Source of the DNA: an uncultured Oscillospiraceae bacterium
Lineage (GTDB): Bacteria > Bacillota > Clostridia > Oscillospirales > Oscillospiraceae
NCBI GenBank assembly: GCA_937915075.1
Contig: CALDMA010000304.1
Location: 1 to 12,063, forward strand
Direction of reading: 5' to 3'
DNA: 12,063 nt
In this document: piece by piece, positions 1 through 6,970 of the stretch
Layout of the letters: each line of letters begins with the position of its first letter
Position numbering within the stretch: position 1 is the stretch's first letter
Made by a program: the position numbers and the translations under genes
The notes under the pieces: generated by a model
What the model saw: the letters and a program-made list of their open reading frames with translations, nothing else
The model's database searches: none
Told to the model about the DNA's origin: nothing

Positions 1-214
1 GCACGTCCAATGTGATGTACTTTTAGGCAAAATAACCCAAAATATTTGGGGAGGAAAGATAAATCGATTTTGTGGGCATACTTATTAAATCTTCGCGCTG
101 TCCATCTTAACTGGGAATATAAATTTAAGAAATGTTTCTGCCGAATCAATTCTCGTTTCCATTTTTGACTATCGTAAATCAAAGTCTCACCCCGCAAATT
201 AACACTTGGGAAAA
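1..214. other. AT-rich stretch without a recognisable gene
   Basis: I see no supported gene here. One plus-strand frame is open from the window edge to a TAA near position 84, but its roughly 27 residues match no family I know. A small hairpin with arms CCCAAA and TTTGGG lies at 36-50. Read on the minus strand it is followed by a T-rich tail, so it could be a weak terminator. The rest is unremarkable AT-rich sequence downstream of the tRNA terminator. Confidence 0.4.
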
Positions 215-253
215 CAAATCACCAGACAATCAATGGAATAGTCTGGTGATTTG
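211..253 (-). terminator. Intrinsic terminator of tRNA-Leu
   Basis: A perfect 13-bp stem (215-227 with 241-253) begins a few bases after the tRNA 3' end on the minus strand. In that direction it is followed by a T-rich run. This is the usual way a monocistronic tRNA transcript ends in Firmicutes. Confidence 0.8.
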
Positions 254-257
254 CTAT

Positions 258-343
258 TGGTGCGGGCGGCGGGACTCGAACCCGCACACCACTAAGGTAA
301 CGGAACCTAAATCCGTCGAGTCTGCCAATTCCACCACGCCCGC
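258..343 (-). tRNA. tRNA-Leu (anticodon UAG), CCA encoded
   Basis: Read on the minus strand this folds as a class II tRNA. The acceptor stem is GCGGGCG/CGCCCGC with discriminator A, followed by an encoded CCA. The D-arm contains AATTGGCAGA. The anticodon stem is ACGGA/TCCGT around the loop TTTAGGT, which gives anticodon UAG with G at position 37. A long variable arm is present, and the T loop is TTCGAGT. It decodes CUA and, by wobble, other CUN leucine codons. G36-G37 is the sequence that TrmD methylates, and trmD is also in this window. An intrinsic terminator follows directly. Isotype and anticodon follow from the fold; the exact ends are set by the acceptor pairing and CCA. Confidence 0.95.
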
Positions 344-493
344 AGATATGAGCGTCAGGGTCACCTGTCGCTATTTTATTCTCCTCTGTTTTTACACGGC
401 GAGGAACCGAGGCGGAGCATAATGTTCGACCCGCATCTATAAAAACAGGATGAACCTGCTTTTACCAAAGAATGAGCACGGCGAATGATGGAG
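344..493. other. Intergenic region upstream of tRNA-Leu
   Basis: No gene was found. Transcription of the minus-strand tRNA must start here, but I cannot pick a convincing -35/-10 pair; TAAAAT near 370 is the best -10 candidate. A weak hairpin (ACAGG with CCTG) lies around 445-458. Confidence 0.3.
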
Positions 494-558
494 CGAAAAT
501 CCTACACTGAGGTGACATCACCTAAATCCTGCGTGTCAACCAATTCCACCATACCCGC
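494..558 (-). pseudogene. tRNA-Leu relic A (5' part only)
   Basis: On the minus strand this starts like the intact tRNA-Leu of this window (GCGGGTATGGTGGAATTGG). It aligns with it through the D-arm, the TTTAGGT anticodon loop and the variable arm, then stops. The T-arm and the 3' acceptor strand are missing. The 3' half of the anticodon stem is changed so that it cannot pair with the 5' half; instead the inverted repeat GGTGA-TG-TCACC is present. It cannot fold as a working tRNA. A second relic about 95 bp away shares 28 identical consecutive bases with it (501-528 here). Confidence 0.75.
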
Positions 559-585
559 ATATTAAGTTTTAAGAGCTTGCGCTGG

Positions 586-643
586 CGATAAAAAACCTAC
601 ACTGAGGTGACATCACCTAAATCTCGCATGTCTGCCAATTTCA
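586..643 (-). pseudogene. tRNA-Leu relic B (5' part only)
   Basis: This is a second truncated tRNA-Leu copy in the same orientation as relic A and the intact gene. It begins GCGGGCATGATGAAATTGG, keeps the D-arm and the TTTAGGT loop, and ends at the variable arm with no T-arm or 3' acceptor. It has the same GGTGA-TG-TCACC inverted repeat in place of a pairing anticodon stem. It is identical to relic A over 28 bases (596-623), and the A-rich sequence beside that block is similar too. The two therefore look like a tandem duplication of an already broken tRNA. A functional role is not shown. Confidence 0.75.
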
Positions 644-752
644 TCATGCCCGCATAGCAATGCTATTTTATCACAGCCCCGCGCGGGGAGCAAGCAGAAA
701 ATTGCAGTCCGCTTTTTGAATGCTGCGGAGACGAGAAAATGGCGCATTTCTT

Positions 753-814
753 CGTTTGCTTTTGCATAGCAAACGGGAAACACGTGGTACAAACCATGTG
801 TCTCCCGTTTTTTT
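753..814 (-). terminator. Hairpin region after ade, probable terminator
   Basis: A long stem of about 18 bp with one or two mismatches pairs 771-788 with 793-810. It lies about 45 bp beyond the ade stop codon and would end the ade message. The best T-run (808-814) follows the stem on the plus strand, so the hairpin may work in both directions, though no plus-strand gene precedes it. A second hairpin (CGTTTGCT at 753-760 with AGCAAACG at 768-775) shares bases with the first arm, so the two cannot form together. Confidence 0.6.
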
Positions 815-859
815 CGGTTTGTTTCCGCCGGACGGCTGCGCCGCCCGGTGCGGTCTTCT

Positions 860-2599
860 TCAGACGTACTTCTGCGTCACGGTGTCGAACACGCCGCGGG
901 TGGTCAGGCGCAACGTCGGAATGACCGGCAGAGCCATGAACGAGAGCGTCATGAACGGATCGACGCCGCGGCTCACGCCGAGAGCGAACGCCTTTTCCTT
1001 GGCGTTTTCCAGCTCGCGGTTGACGTCCACGAGCGGCTCCTCGCTCATAATGCCCGCGATCTGGAGCTGTACCTCGCCGAGGACTTCGCCCTTGTCAAGC
1101 ACGACGATGCCGCCGCCGAGCTCCACGACGCGGTTGGCCGCCGCCGCGATATCCTCTTCGTTCGTACCGACAACGATGATGTTGTGGCTGTCGTGCGAGA
1201 TGGAGGTCGCCACCGCGCCGGACTTGAGGCCGTAGCCCTTGATGTAGCCGATGCCGATGTGGTGCGTGTTCTTATGGCGCTCGATGACCGCGATCTTGAG
1301 GATGTCATTTTCCATGTCGATCTTGTCGGCGTAGCCGGCGTCGGTCGTCACGATCTCGCCCGGGACCATGCCGAGTACGGCACGCGGGCGGGTCTCGGTA
1401 AAATCGTCGGCAGTGAGGTGCGCGACGTGGAAGGTCTCATGGGAGCGCTTGATGAGATGCGGGTCGATCTCGGGAGCCTCGAAGGGCGCGACCTCCCTGC
1501 CGTCGAACATGAGCTTGCCCTTCTTGTAGACCTCGAGGATATTGAAGTCGCGGAAGTTGTCGATGATAACGAAGTCGGCGAGAAAGCCGGGTGCGATGGC
1601 GCCGCGGTTGTTCAGCAGGAAGTAGCGGGCGGCGTGGTGGCTCGCGCACTTGACGGCGATGATGGGGTCCACGCCCGCGGCGATAGCTTTCTTGATAATG
1701 TAGTCGATGTGTCCCTTTTCGAGCAGATCGTTGGGATGCTTGTCGTCCGTGCAGAACATACAGTAGGTGTAATACTGCGGGGTGAGCAGCGGCAACAGCG
1801 CGTCAAGGTTGCGCGCGGCGGTGCCCTCGCGGATCATGATGTACTGGCCTCGCTCGAGCTTGGCGAGCGCGTCGCCCATGTCGGAGCACTCGTGATCGGA
1901 GTAGACGCCGGCAGCAACGTAGGCGTTGAGGTCGTTGCCGGAAAGGCCGGGGGCGTGGCCGTCGATCTTCTTGTGGTGCGCCTGTGCCGCGACGATCTTC
2001 TCGAGCACCTGCTCGTCGGCGTTGGCGACGCCGACATAGTTCATCATCTCGGCAAGGCCCTCAACGCGGTTGTGCTCGTAGAAGCTGTCGATGGCGCGGT
2101 AGTCAAGGTTCGCGCCGCTCTCGTCGAGCGGGGTGGCGGGCACGCAGCTCGGCAGCATGAAACGCACGTCGAGCGGCAGATCCTCGGTCGCCTGCAGCAT
2201 ATACTCGATGCCGTCGGTGCCCATGACGTTGGCGATCTCGTGCGGGTCGGTGATAACGGTCGTGGTGCCATGCGGAAGAACGGCCTTGGCAAACTCCTTT
2301 GGACTGACGAGCGAGCTTTCCAGGTGGATGTGCGCGTCCACAAAGCCGGGCAGCACGAGCTTGCCGCTCATGTCGACCTCAACCTCGCCCTCATAATGCT
2401 CGCCCATGCCGGCGATCAGGCCGGAGGCCACGGCGATATCGCCGCGGCTGAGCTGGTTACAGAACACGTTCACATAGGTTGCGTTCTTGAGCACGAGGTC
2501 GGCTTTTTCGCGACCCGCCGCCACCTCCACCACATGGAGCTTTTTGTTGAGCTTGCGGTTGATCCTGCCCGCGTAGCTTTCCTTGTATGCCATCGCCAT
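860..2599 (-). CDS. ade: Adenine deaminase
   Basis: This cytoplasmic metalloenzyme converts adenine to hypoxanthine and ammonia in purine salvage. The 579 residues match the usual length of the AdeC/Ade family (about 575-590). Amidohydrolase metal-site motifs are visible in order: DAHIHLESS (88-96), TDPHEIANV (117-125), DGHAPGLSG (213-221), SDHE (234-237) and FCTDDKHPNDLL (282-293). The C-terminal domain has the family signature ISHDSHNIIVVGTNEED. AGGAGG lies only 3 bases before the first ATG but 9 before the second (2593), so translation may start at the second, giving MAYKES. It is transcribed alone from a promoter at 2673-2701. I saw no purine riboswitch in the roughly 70-nt leader. The family assignment is firm; the exact start is not. 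Confidence 0.95.
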   Translation of the reverse strand: MAMAYKESYAGRINRKLNKKLHVVEVAAGREKADLVLKNATYVNVFCNQLSRGDIAVASGLIAGMGEHYEGEVEVDMSGKLVLPGFVDAHIHLESSLVSPKEFAKAVLPHGTTTVITDPHEIANVMGTDGIEYMLQATEDLPLDVRFMLPSCVPATPLDESGANLDYRAIDSFYEHNRVEGLAEMMNYVGVANADEQVLEKIVAAQAHHKKIDGHAPGLSGNDLNAYVAAGVYSDHECSDMGDALAKLERGQYIMIREGTAARNLDALLPLLTPQYYTYCMFCTDDKHPNDLLEKGHIDYIIKKAIAAGVDPIIAVKCASHHAARYFLLNNRGAIAPGFLADFVIIDNFRDFNILEVYKKGKLMFDGREVAPFEAPEIDPHLIKRSHETFHVAHLTADDFTETRPRAVLGMVPGEIVTTDAGYADKIDMENDILKIAVIERHKNTHHIGIGYIKGYGLKSGAVATSISHDSHNIIVVGTNEEDIAAAANRVVELGGGIVVLDKGEVLGEVQLQIAGIMSEEPLVDVNRELENAKEKAFALGVSRGVDPFMTLSFMALPVIPTLRLTTRGVFDTVTQKYV

Positions 2600-2672
2600 G
2601 ATCCTCCTGTTCTTGCTTTATCATAACTTTTTCTAATGTTAGGCTTAAACACCTGTGATACCTGTTGCATGG

Positions 2673-2701
2673 AGTATACTACGATTTTTCGCGCTTGTCC
2701 A
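2673..2701 (-). promoter_or_regulatory. Promoter of ade
   Basis: On the minus strand TGGACA (2696-2701) and TATACT (2673-2678) are separated by 17 bp, a good sigma-A promoter. The start site would fall near 2666, leaving a leader of about 70 nt before ade. Confidence 0.7.
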
Positions 2702-2740
2702 TGCCTTTTTCGCGAAAAGCGGAAGAAATTTTGGCAATGG

Positions 2741-2777
2741 AAAAGGACCGCATGGCAGCCCTTGTGCCATGCGGCCC
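2741..2777 (-). terminator. Intrinsic terminator of pheST
   Basis: A perfect 10-bp stem, CCGCATGGCA (2748-2757) with TGCCATGCGG (2765-2774), lies about 20 bp after the pheT stop. On the minus strand it is followed by TCCTTTT. It separates pheST from the downstream ade promoter. Confidence 0.85.
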
Positions 2778-2797
2778 CTGATAAAAACGCTCTTTTG

Positions 2798-5488
2798 TCA
2801 GCGCAGCTTCGCGCCTAACTCGGCTTCGAGCAGCGCAAGGACGCTCTTCACATCCTCATCGGCCTCCTCGCCGGTGAGGCTGCGGTCGTCCGCGCGCAGC
2901 GTCAGGCTGAATGCGACGGACTTGCTGCCCGGCGCGACGCCCACGCCGCGGTAAATATCGAACAGCTCGACCTTCTTCAAAAGGCCCTTCGCGCCGCGGC
3001 GGATGCAGTCCTCCAGCGCGCCGACGGTGACGCTCTCCGCGCACACCACGGCGATGTCGCGCGTGACGGCGGGGAACTTCGGCAGCGGCCGGTAGACGGG
3101 GATGCCGCCGCGCACGGAGTAGAGCGCGTCAAAGCGCAGCTCGGCGGCATAGATCTCCGCGTCCACGCCGTAGGTGGCCGCGACGAGCGGATGGATCTGG
3201 CCGAACACGCCCAGCTCGACATCACCGGCATAGACCTTCGCGCAGCGGCCGGGATGATAGGAGGCATTGTCCGTGCAGGCCTCGAAGCGGACGTCCTTGA
3301 TGCGGCAGGCACGGAGAATGGCTTCGATGCCGCCCTTGAGCGTGAAGAAATCCATCCCATCGCCGTAAGCGCCGAGGGAGAGGATCTTCGGCTCGTCGGC
3401 CAGACCGTCCTCGCGGGGCAGGTAGATCTTGCCCAGCTCGTAGAGGCGCACGGCCTTGTTGCGGTAGTTGTAGTTGCGGGTGATGATCTCCAGCATGGAG
3501 GGGAGGATGGTCGTGCGCATGATGGAGGTGTCCTCGCCCAGCGGGTTGAGGATCTTCAGGCTCTTACGCAGCGGGGAGTCCTTCGGCATACGGATCTTAT
3601 CGTAGTACGACGGGCTGATGAACGAGTAGGTGATGATCTCGTCGTAGCCGAGCGTGCGGCAGGTCTCGCCGAGCGCGCGGTCAAAGAGCTGCTGCTCGCT
3701 GAATCCGCCGCGCGTGGTCTCGCCGCGCATGAGCGTGCAGGGGATCTTATTGTAGCCGTAGAAGCGGGCGACCTCCTCGGCAATGTCGCTGTAGTGCTCC
3801 ACATCGCCGCGCCAGCTCGGCACAAGAATGTCGTCGCCGCTGAGCTCAAAGCCGAGGGAGAGGAGGATCTCGCGCATCAGGCTCTCGGGCAGGTCGGTGC
3901 CGAGCAGCGCGTTGATCTTCTCCGGCTCGAGCTTCACGACCGTGGGAGACTTGTCCTTGGCGATGACGTCCATCACGCCGTCCACGACCTCGCCGCAGCC
4001 GAGCAGCTCGACCAGCTCGCAGGCGCGCTGAACAGCCTTCATCGTGTTCATCGGGTCGAGACCCTTTTCGTAGCGTGCGGAGGCGTCGGTACGCATCCCG
4101 AGCGCCGCCGCCGTGCGGCGGACGGACACGCCGTTGAAGTTCGCACTCTCAAAGAGGACCATCGCCGTATCGCCGACGATCTCGCTGTTCGCGCCGCCCA
4201 TCACGCCCGCGACGCACACGGGCTTGTGCTCGTCGCAGATGCAGAGCATGCTGGGCGTGAGCTTGCGGTTGTTGCCGTCGAGGGTCTGAATGACCTCGCC
4301 CTCACGCGCGGTGCGGACGACGATCTTCCCGCCGTCCACGCAGGAGAAGTCGAAGGCGTGCATCGGCTGGCCGTACTCGAGCATGACGTAGTTCGTGATA
4401 TCAACGATGTTGTTGATCGGGCGCACGCCGGAGTTGCGCAGACGCTCGCGCATCCACTTCGGGGACGGCGCGATCTTGACGTTCTTCACCATGCGCGCGG
4501 TGTAGCGCGGGCAAAGCTCGCCGTCCTCAATCTCGATGTCGACCAGCTCCGCGATGCTGCCGCCGCAGCCCTTGACCTCGCTCGTGTGCAGCTTGAGAGG
4601 GCGATGGAAGGTCGCGCTCGCCTCGCGGGCAAGACCGATGACGGAAAGGCAGTCGGGGCGGTTGGGCGTGATCTCAAACTCGACCACGCTGTCATCATAG
4701 CCGATGACCTTGGCGATATCGTCGCCGGGCTTCACATCGTCCTCGCGCAGAACGAAGATACCGTCGGCGATGCAGTGCGGGAACTCGCGCTGCTCGGCGT
4801 GCAGGTCGGCAAGGGTGCAGATGGAATCAGACTTGGTGTTGTAGGCCACCAGATCGCCCTCGTGCAGATTGGAACAGACGGTGTCGGGGCAGGCGGTCGT
4901 GCCGCCGAGGTCGAGACAGGTATGGAACGTGCCGTCGCCCTGCGGCGCACACTCGAGCACTTTCGCCGCCATGACCGGCCCGAACACCTTGTCGCCGGGC
5001 TTGATGCCGGCGGGAATGGATGGCTTGTCCTTATCGATGGGATGATAGTCGTTCAGAAGCGCCGCGGGCGTGATGACCGCGTAGGGGAAGTCGTGCTCGG
5101 CGGTCAGGCCCAGCTCCTTGAGCGAGCAGAGCATACCGTTGGACGGCACGCCGCGCAGCTTACCCTTTTCGATCTTCACGCCGCCGGGCAGCACAGACTT
5201 GTGCAGCGCCGCGGGCACCAGATCACCGACGTGGATGTTCCACGCGCCGGTGACGATCTGCACGGGCTCCTCCCTTCCAACGTCAAGCCGGCAGACCCAC
5301 ATATGGTCGCTGTCGGGGTGCTTTTCCATGGAGAGGATCTTGCCCGCGACCACGTTTTTGAGGCTCTCGTCCAGACGCTCGATGGTCTCGACCTTGGAGC
5401 CGGAGAGCGTCATTTCGTCGTTGAACTGCTTGTCGGTGATGTCGTGGAGGTCAACAAATTCATTGAGCCAATTTCTGCTTAAATTCAT
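2798..5488 (-). CDS. pheT: Phenylalanine--tRNA ligase, beta subunit, with duplicated tRNA-binding domain
   Basis: PheT is the large subunit of the cytoplasmic alpha2beta2 PheRS that charges tRNA-Phe; it binds tRNA and carries editing. In order I see the N-terminal region MNLSRNWLNEFVD, an EMAPII/OB tRNA-binding domain (about 46-126), the junction ITPNRPDCLS (273-282), the B3/B4 editing region (about 315-490, with MRTDASARYEKG), B5 (about 505-590), the catalytic-like core (about 600-790) and a C-terminal FDX-ACB domain (about 799-896, with PKFPAVTRDIAVV). At 896 residues it is about 90 longer than the usual roughly 800. The excess lies at about 134-237 and resembles a second, diverged EMAPII domain (172-245; see findings). 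An AAAGGAG site precedes the ATG, 18 bp after the pheS stop, so it is co-translated with pheS under T-box control. Confidence 0.97.
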   Translation of the reverse strand: MNLSRNWLNEFVDLHDITDKQFNDEMTLSGSKVETIERLDESLKNVVAGKILSMEKHPDSDHMWVCRLDVGREEPVQIVTGAWNIHVGDLVPAALHKSVLPGGVKIEKGKLRGVPSNGMLCSLKELGLTAEHDFPYAVITPAALLNDYHPIDKDKPSIPAGIKPGDKVFGPVMAAKVLECAPQGDGTFHTCLDLGGTTACPDTVCSNLHEGDLVAYNTKSDSICTLADLHAEQREFPHCIADGIFVLREDDVKPGDDIAKVIGYDDSVVEFEITPNRPDCLSVIGLAREASATFHRPLKLHTSEVKGCGGSIAELVDIEIEDGELCPRYTARMVKNVKIAPSPKWMRERLRNSGVRPINNIVDITNYVMLEYGQPMHAFDFSCVDGGKIVVRTAREGEVIQTLDGNNRKLTPSMLCICDEHKPVCVAGVMGGANSEIVGDTAMVLFESANFNGVSVRRTAAALGMRTDASARYEKGLDPMNTMKAVQRACELVELLGCGEVVDGVMDVIAKDKSPTVVKLEPEKINALLGTDLPESLMREILLSLGFELSGDDILVPSWRGDVEHYSDIAEEVARFYGYNKIPCTLMRGETTRGGFSEQQLFDRALGETCRTLGYDEIITYSFISPSYYDKIRMPKDSPLRKSLKILNPLGEDTSIMRTTILPSMLEIITRNYNYRNKAVRLYELGKIYLPREDGLADEPKILSLGAYGDGMDFFTLKGGIEAILRACRIKDVRFEACTDNASYHPGRCAKVYAGDVELGVFGQIHPLVAATYGVDAEIYAAELRFDALYSVRGGIPVYRPLPKFPAVTRDIAVVCAESVTVGALEDCIRRGAKGLLKKVELFDIYRGVGVAPGSKSVAFSLTLRADDRSLTGEEADEDVKSVLALLEAELGAKLR

Positions 5489-5506
5489 TTTCTTCGCTCT
5501 CCTTTC

Positions 5507-6532
5507 TCAGAACTGCTCGAGGAACCGGACGTCGTTTTCGAAGATCAGGCGCAGGTCGCCGATCTTGAAGTGGCCAAGAGCCAGACGCTCCAGACCCATG
5601 CCGAACGCCCAGCCGGAATACACGTTGGAGTCGATGCCGCAGCCCTCGAGCACCTTGGGATGCACCATGCCCGCGCCGAGGACCTCGATCCAGCCCTCGC
5701 CCTTGCAGGTCGGGCAGCCCGCGCCGTGGCACTTGTGGCACTGAATGTCCATCTCGCAGCTCGGCTCGGTGAACGGGAAGTGGTGCGGGCGGAAGCGCGT
5801 GACCGTGCCCTTGCCGTACAGCTCCTCCATGACGGCGTTGAGCGTACCCTTGAGGTCCGCCATCGTCACGCCCTTGTCGATGACCATGCCCTCGATCTGA
5901 TGGAACATGGGGGAATGGGTGGCGTCCACCTCGTCCTTGCGGTACACGCGGCCGGGAGCAAGGATGCGGATAGGCAGCTCACGCGTCTCCATCGCGTGGA
6001 TCTGCATGGGAGAGGTCTGCGTGCGCAGCAGGATGGAGCTGTCCTCGGTGAAGTAGAACGTGTCCGTCCACTCGCGGGCGGGGTGGCCCTCGAGGCAGTT
6101 GAGCTTGGTGAAGTTATAGTCGGCGGTCTCGACCTCGCGGTCCTCTAAAATTTCGAAGCCCATGCCGACGAAGATGTCCTTGATCTCGTCGAGCACCTGA
6201 TACATCGGGTGCTTTTTGCCGATCTTCACGGCCTTGCCGGGGATGGTAACGTCCACCGCCTCAGCCTTGAGCTTCATTTCCAGCGCTTTTGCGGCCAGCT
6301 CCTTTGCGCGTGTCTCCACGCCCTCCTCGAGCTTGGCGCGCACCTCATTGGCCAGCTGACCGATCACAGGGCGCTCCTCGGCGCTGAGCTTGCCCATCTG
6401 CTTGAGAACGGCGGTCAGCTCGCCCTTCTTGCCGAGGTACTGCACGCGCAGCGCCTCAAGGTCCTCCGCCTTCTCCGCGCCGACGATGGCCTCAAGGGCT
6501 TTGGCGCGGATGGCTTCCAATTCCTGTTTCAT
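5507..6532 (-). CDS. pheS: Phenylalanine--tRNA ligase, alpha subunit
   Basis: This is the catalytic subunit of PheRS, a class II synthetase that attaches phenylalanine to tRNA-Phe. The start chosen at 6532 (MKQELEAIRAKALEAI) has AGGAG 7 bases upstream and gives 341 residues, the normal size. The frame stays open further upstream, but that part is the T-box leader. An N-terminal coiled-coil region (about 1-90) is followed by motif 1 around HPMYQVLDEI (108-117), motif 2 with GRVYRKDEVDATHSPMFHQ (194-212), and motif 3 GMGLERLAL (311-319). A four-cysteine knuckle CHKCHGAGCPTC (265-276) precedes GWIEVLGAGMVHP. To my knowledge related knuckles occur in other Firmicutes PheS. It is the first gene of the pheST operon. 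Confidence 0.97.
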   Translation of the reverse strand: MKQELEAIRAKALEAIVGAEKAEDLEALRVQYLGKKGELTAVLKQMGKLSAEERPVIGQLANEVRAKLEEGVETRAKELAAKALEMKLKAEAVDVTIPGKAVKIGKKHPMYQVLDEIKDIFVGMGFEILEDREVETADYNFTKLNCLEGHPAREWTDTFYFTEDSSILLRTQTSPMQIHAMETRELPIRILAPGRVYRKDEVDATHSPMFHQIEGMVIDKGVTMADLKGTLNAVMEELYGKGTVTRFRPHHFPFTEPSCEMDIQCHKCHGAGCPTCKGEGWIEVLGAGMVHPKVLEGCGIDSNVYSGWAFGMGLERLALGHFKIGDLRLIFENDVRFLEQF

Positions 6533-6578
6533 ATCATTTCTCCTTCTCTGTCGAAAGTTCCGAACGGTGGCGGGAGGC

Positions 6579-6819
6579 AAAAAAAAGAGCGCCCCCTCGT
6601 CCGCATGGGACGAAAGAGCTCTTCCGTGGTACCACCCAAATTCGCGCAGACGGTCTGCGCGCACTCGCGACCCTTTAACGGCGGTCGGCCGTCCGCGCCT
6701 TTCCTCGCGGCCGCTCCCGGGCGAACCAAGCGACACTCCACAGACCGGCTTCCAGCCGCCGACCGGTCCTCTCTGCGCGAAGCAAGCTCGCTATTTTCCC
6801 GTTCTCTGCGTTTCTCTGA
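6579..6819 (-). promoter_or_regulatory. T-box riboswitch (tRNA-Phe) of pheST
   Basis: The minus-strand leader carries the T-box element GGGTGGTACCACGG (6624-6637), whose UGGU bulge fits the A discriminator expected of tRNA-Phe. Stem I is closed by CTTCGCG/CGCGAGG (6776-6782 with 6703-6709) and has a distal hairpin GACCGG/CCGGTC. In its 3' strand TTC, followed by G (6723-6725), is the likely Phe specifier codon. After the T-box a terminator pairs AAGAGC (6618-6623) with GCTCTT (6585-6590) and ends in a run of eight Ts. Uncharged tRNA-Phe would pair with specifier and T-box and favour the antiterminator, switching pheST on. The T-box and terminator are certain by eye; the specifier is the best candidate rather than proven. 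Confidence 0.92.
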
Positions 6820-6825
6820 AAGCTA

Positions 6826-6854
6826 TTTATAGCACACGGCGCGCAAAGTTTCAA
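6826..6854 (-). promoter_or_regulatory. Promoter of pheST
   Basis: On the minus strand TTGAAA (6849-6854) and TATAAA (6826-6831) are spaced 17 bp apart, with an upstream TGC giving an extended -10. The transcript would begin near 6819, just before the T-box Stem I. Confidence 0.8.
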
Positions 6855-6894
6855 GTGCTTTCGCACTTTTTCTTCGGCTTTTTGTCCGAAATGT

Positions 6895-6923
6895 TTGCAA
6901 TCCCGCGCGAAATGGCTTATAAT
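6895..6923 (+). promoter_or_regulatory. Promoter of the PAP2 phosphatase gene
   Basis: TTGCAA (6895-6900) and a consensus TATAAT (6918-6923) are separated by 17 bp. The predicted start near 6930 coincides with an in-frame ATG at 6929, which argues that this ATG is not the start codon. The promoter diverges from that of pheST, with about 40 bp between the two -35 boxes. Confidence 0.8.
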
Positions 6924-6970
6924 GCACCATGCCTTACCTCATTTTTCCGGAAGAAGGTGGAAAGAAAAGA

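Noticed and set aside
132..422. A 96-codon plus-strand frame over the tRNA-Leu gene
   Set aside because: It reads through a tRNA and its terminator on the opposite strand and has no ribosome site or domain.
494..643. CRISPR array or phage attachment repeat
   Set aside because: There are only two repeats, they align with a tRNA, and they are not evenly spaced with unique spacers. As an attachment site they hold the 5' rather than the usual 3' part of the tRNA, and no integrase is present.
848..2626. A 592-codon open frame on the plus strand opposite ade
   Set aside because: It is the mirror of a GC-rich real gene. The product is a His/Val/Asp-rich string with no family features and no ribosome site, while ade on the other strand is unmistakable.
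2600..2672. Purine riboswitch in the ade leader
   Set aside because: I looked for the conserved core and three-way junction pattern and did not find it. The leader is only about 70 nt and has no terminator.
3191..5482. A 763-codon open frame on the plus strand opposite pheT
   Set aside because: Same cause: codon bias of pheT keeps the antisense frame open. The protein is low in complexity, rich in Asp, Val, Leu and Ala, and has no motifs.
6533..6736. N-terminal extension of PheS to a start at 6736
   Set aside because: The stretch is the T-box leader with a terminator inside it. The internal ATG at 6530-6532 has a good ribosome site and gives the normal 341-residue PheS.
6929..6970. Upstream start for the PAP2 protein at 6929
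   Set aside because: The ATG coincides with the predicted transcription start of a consensus promoter and has no ribosome site; 6971 has AAGGTGG before it.
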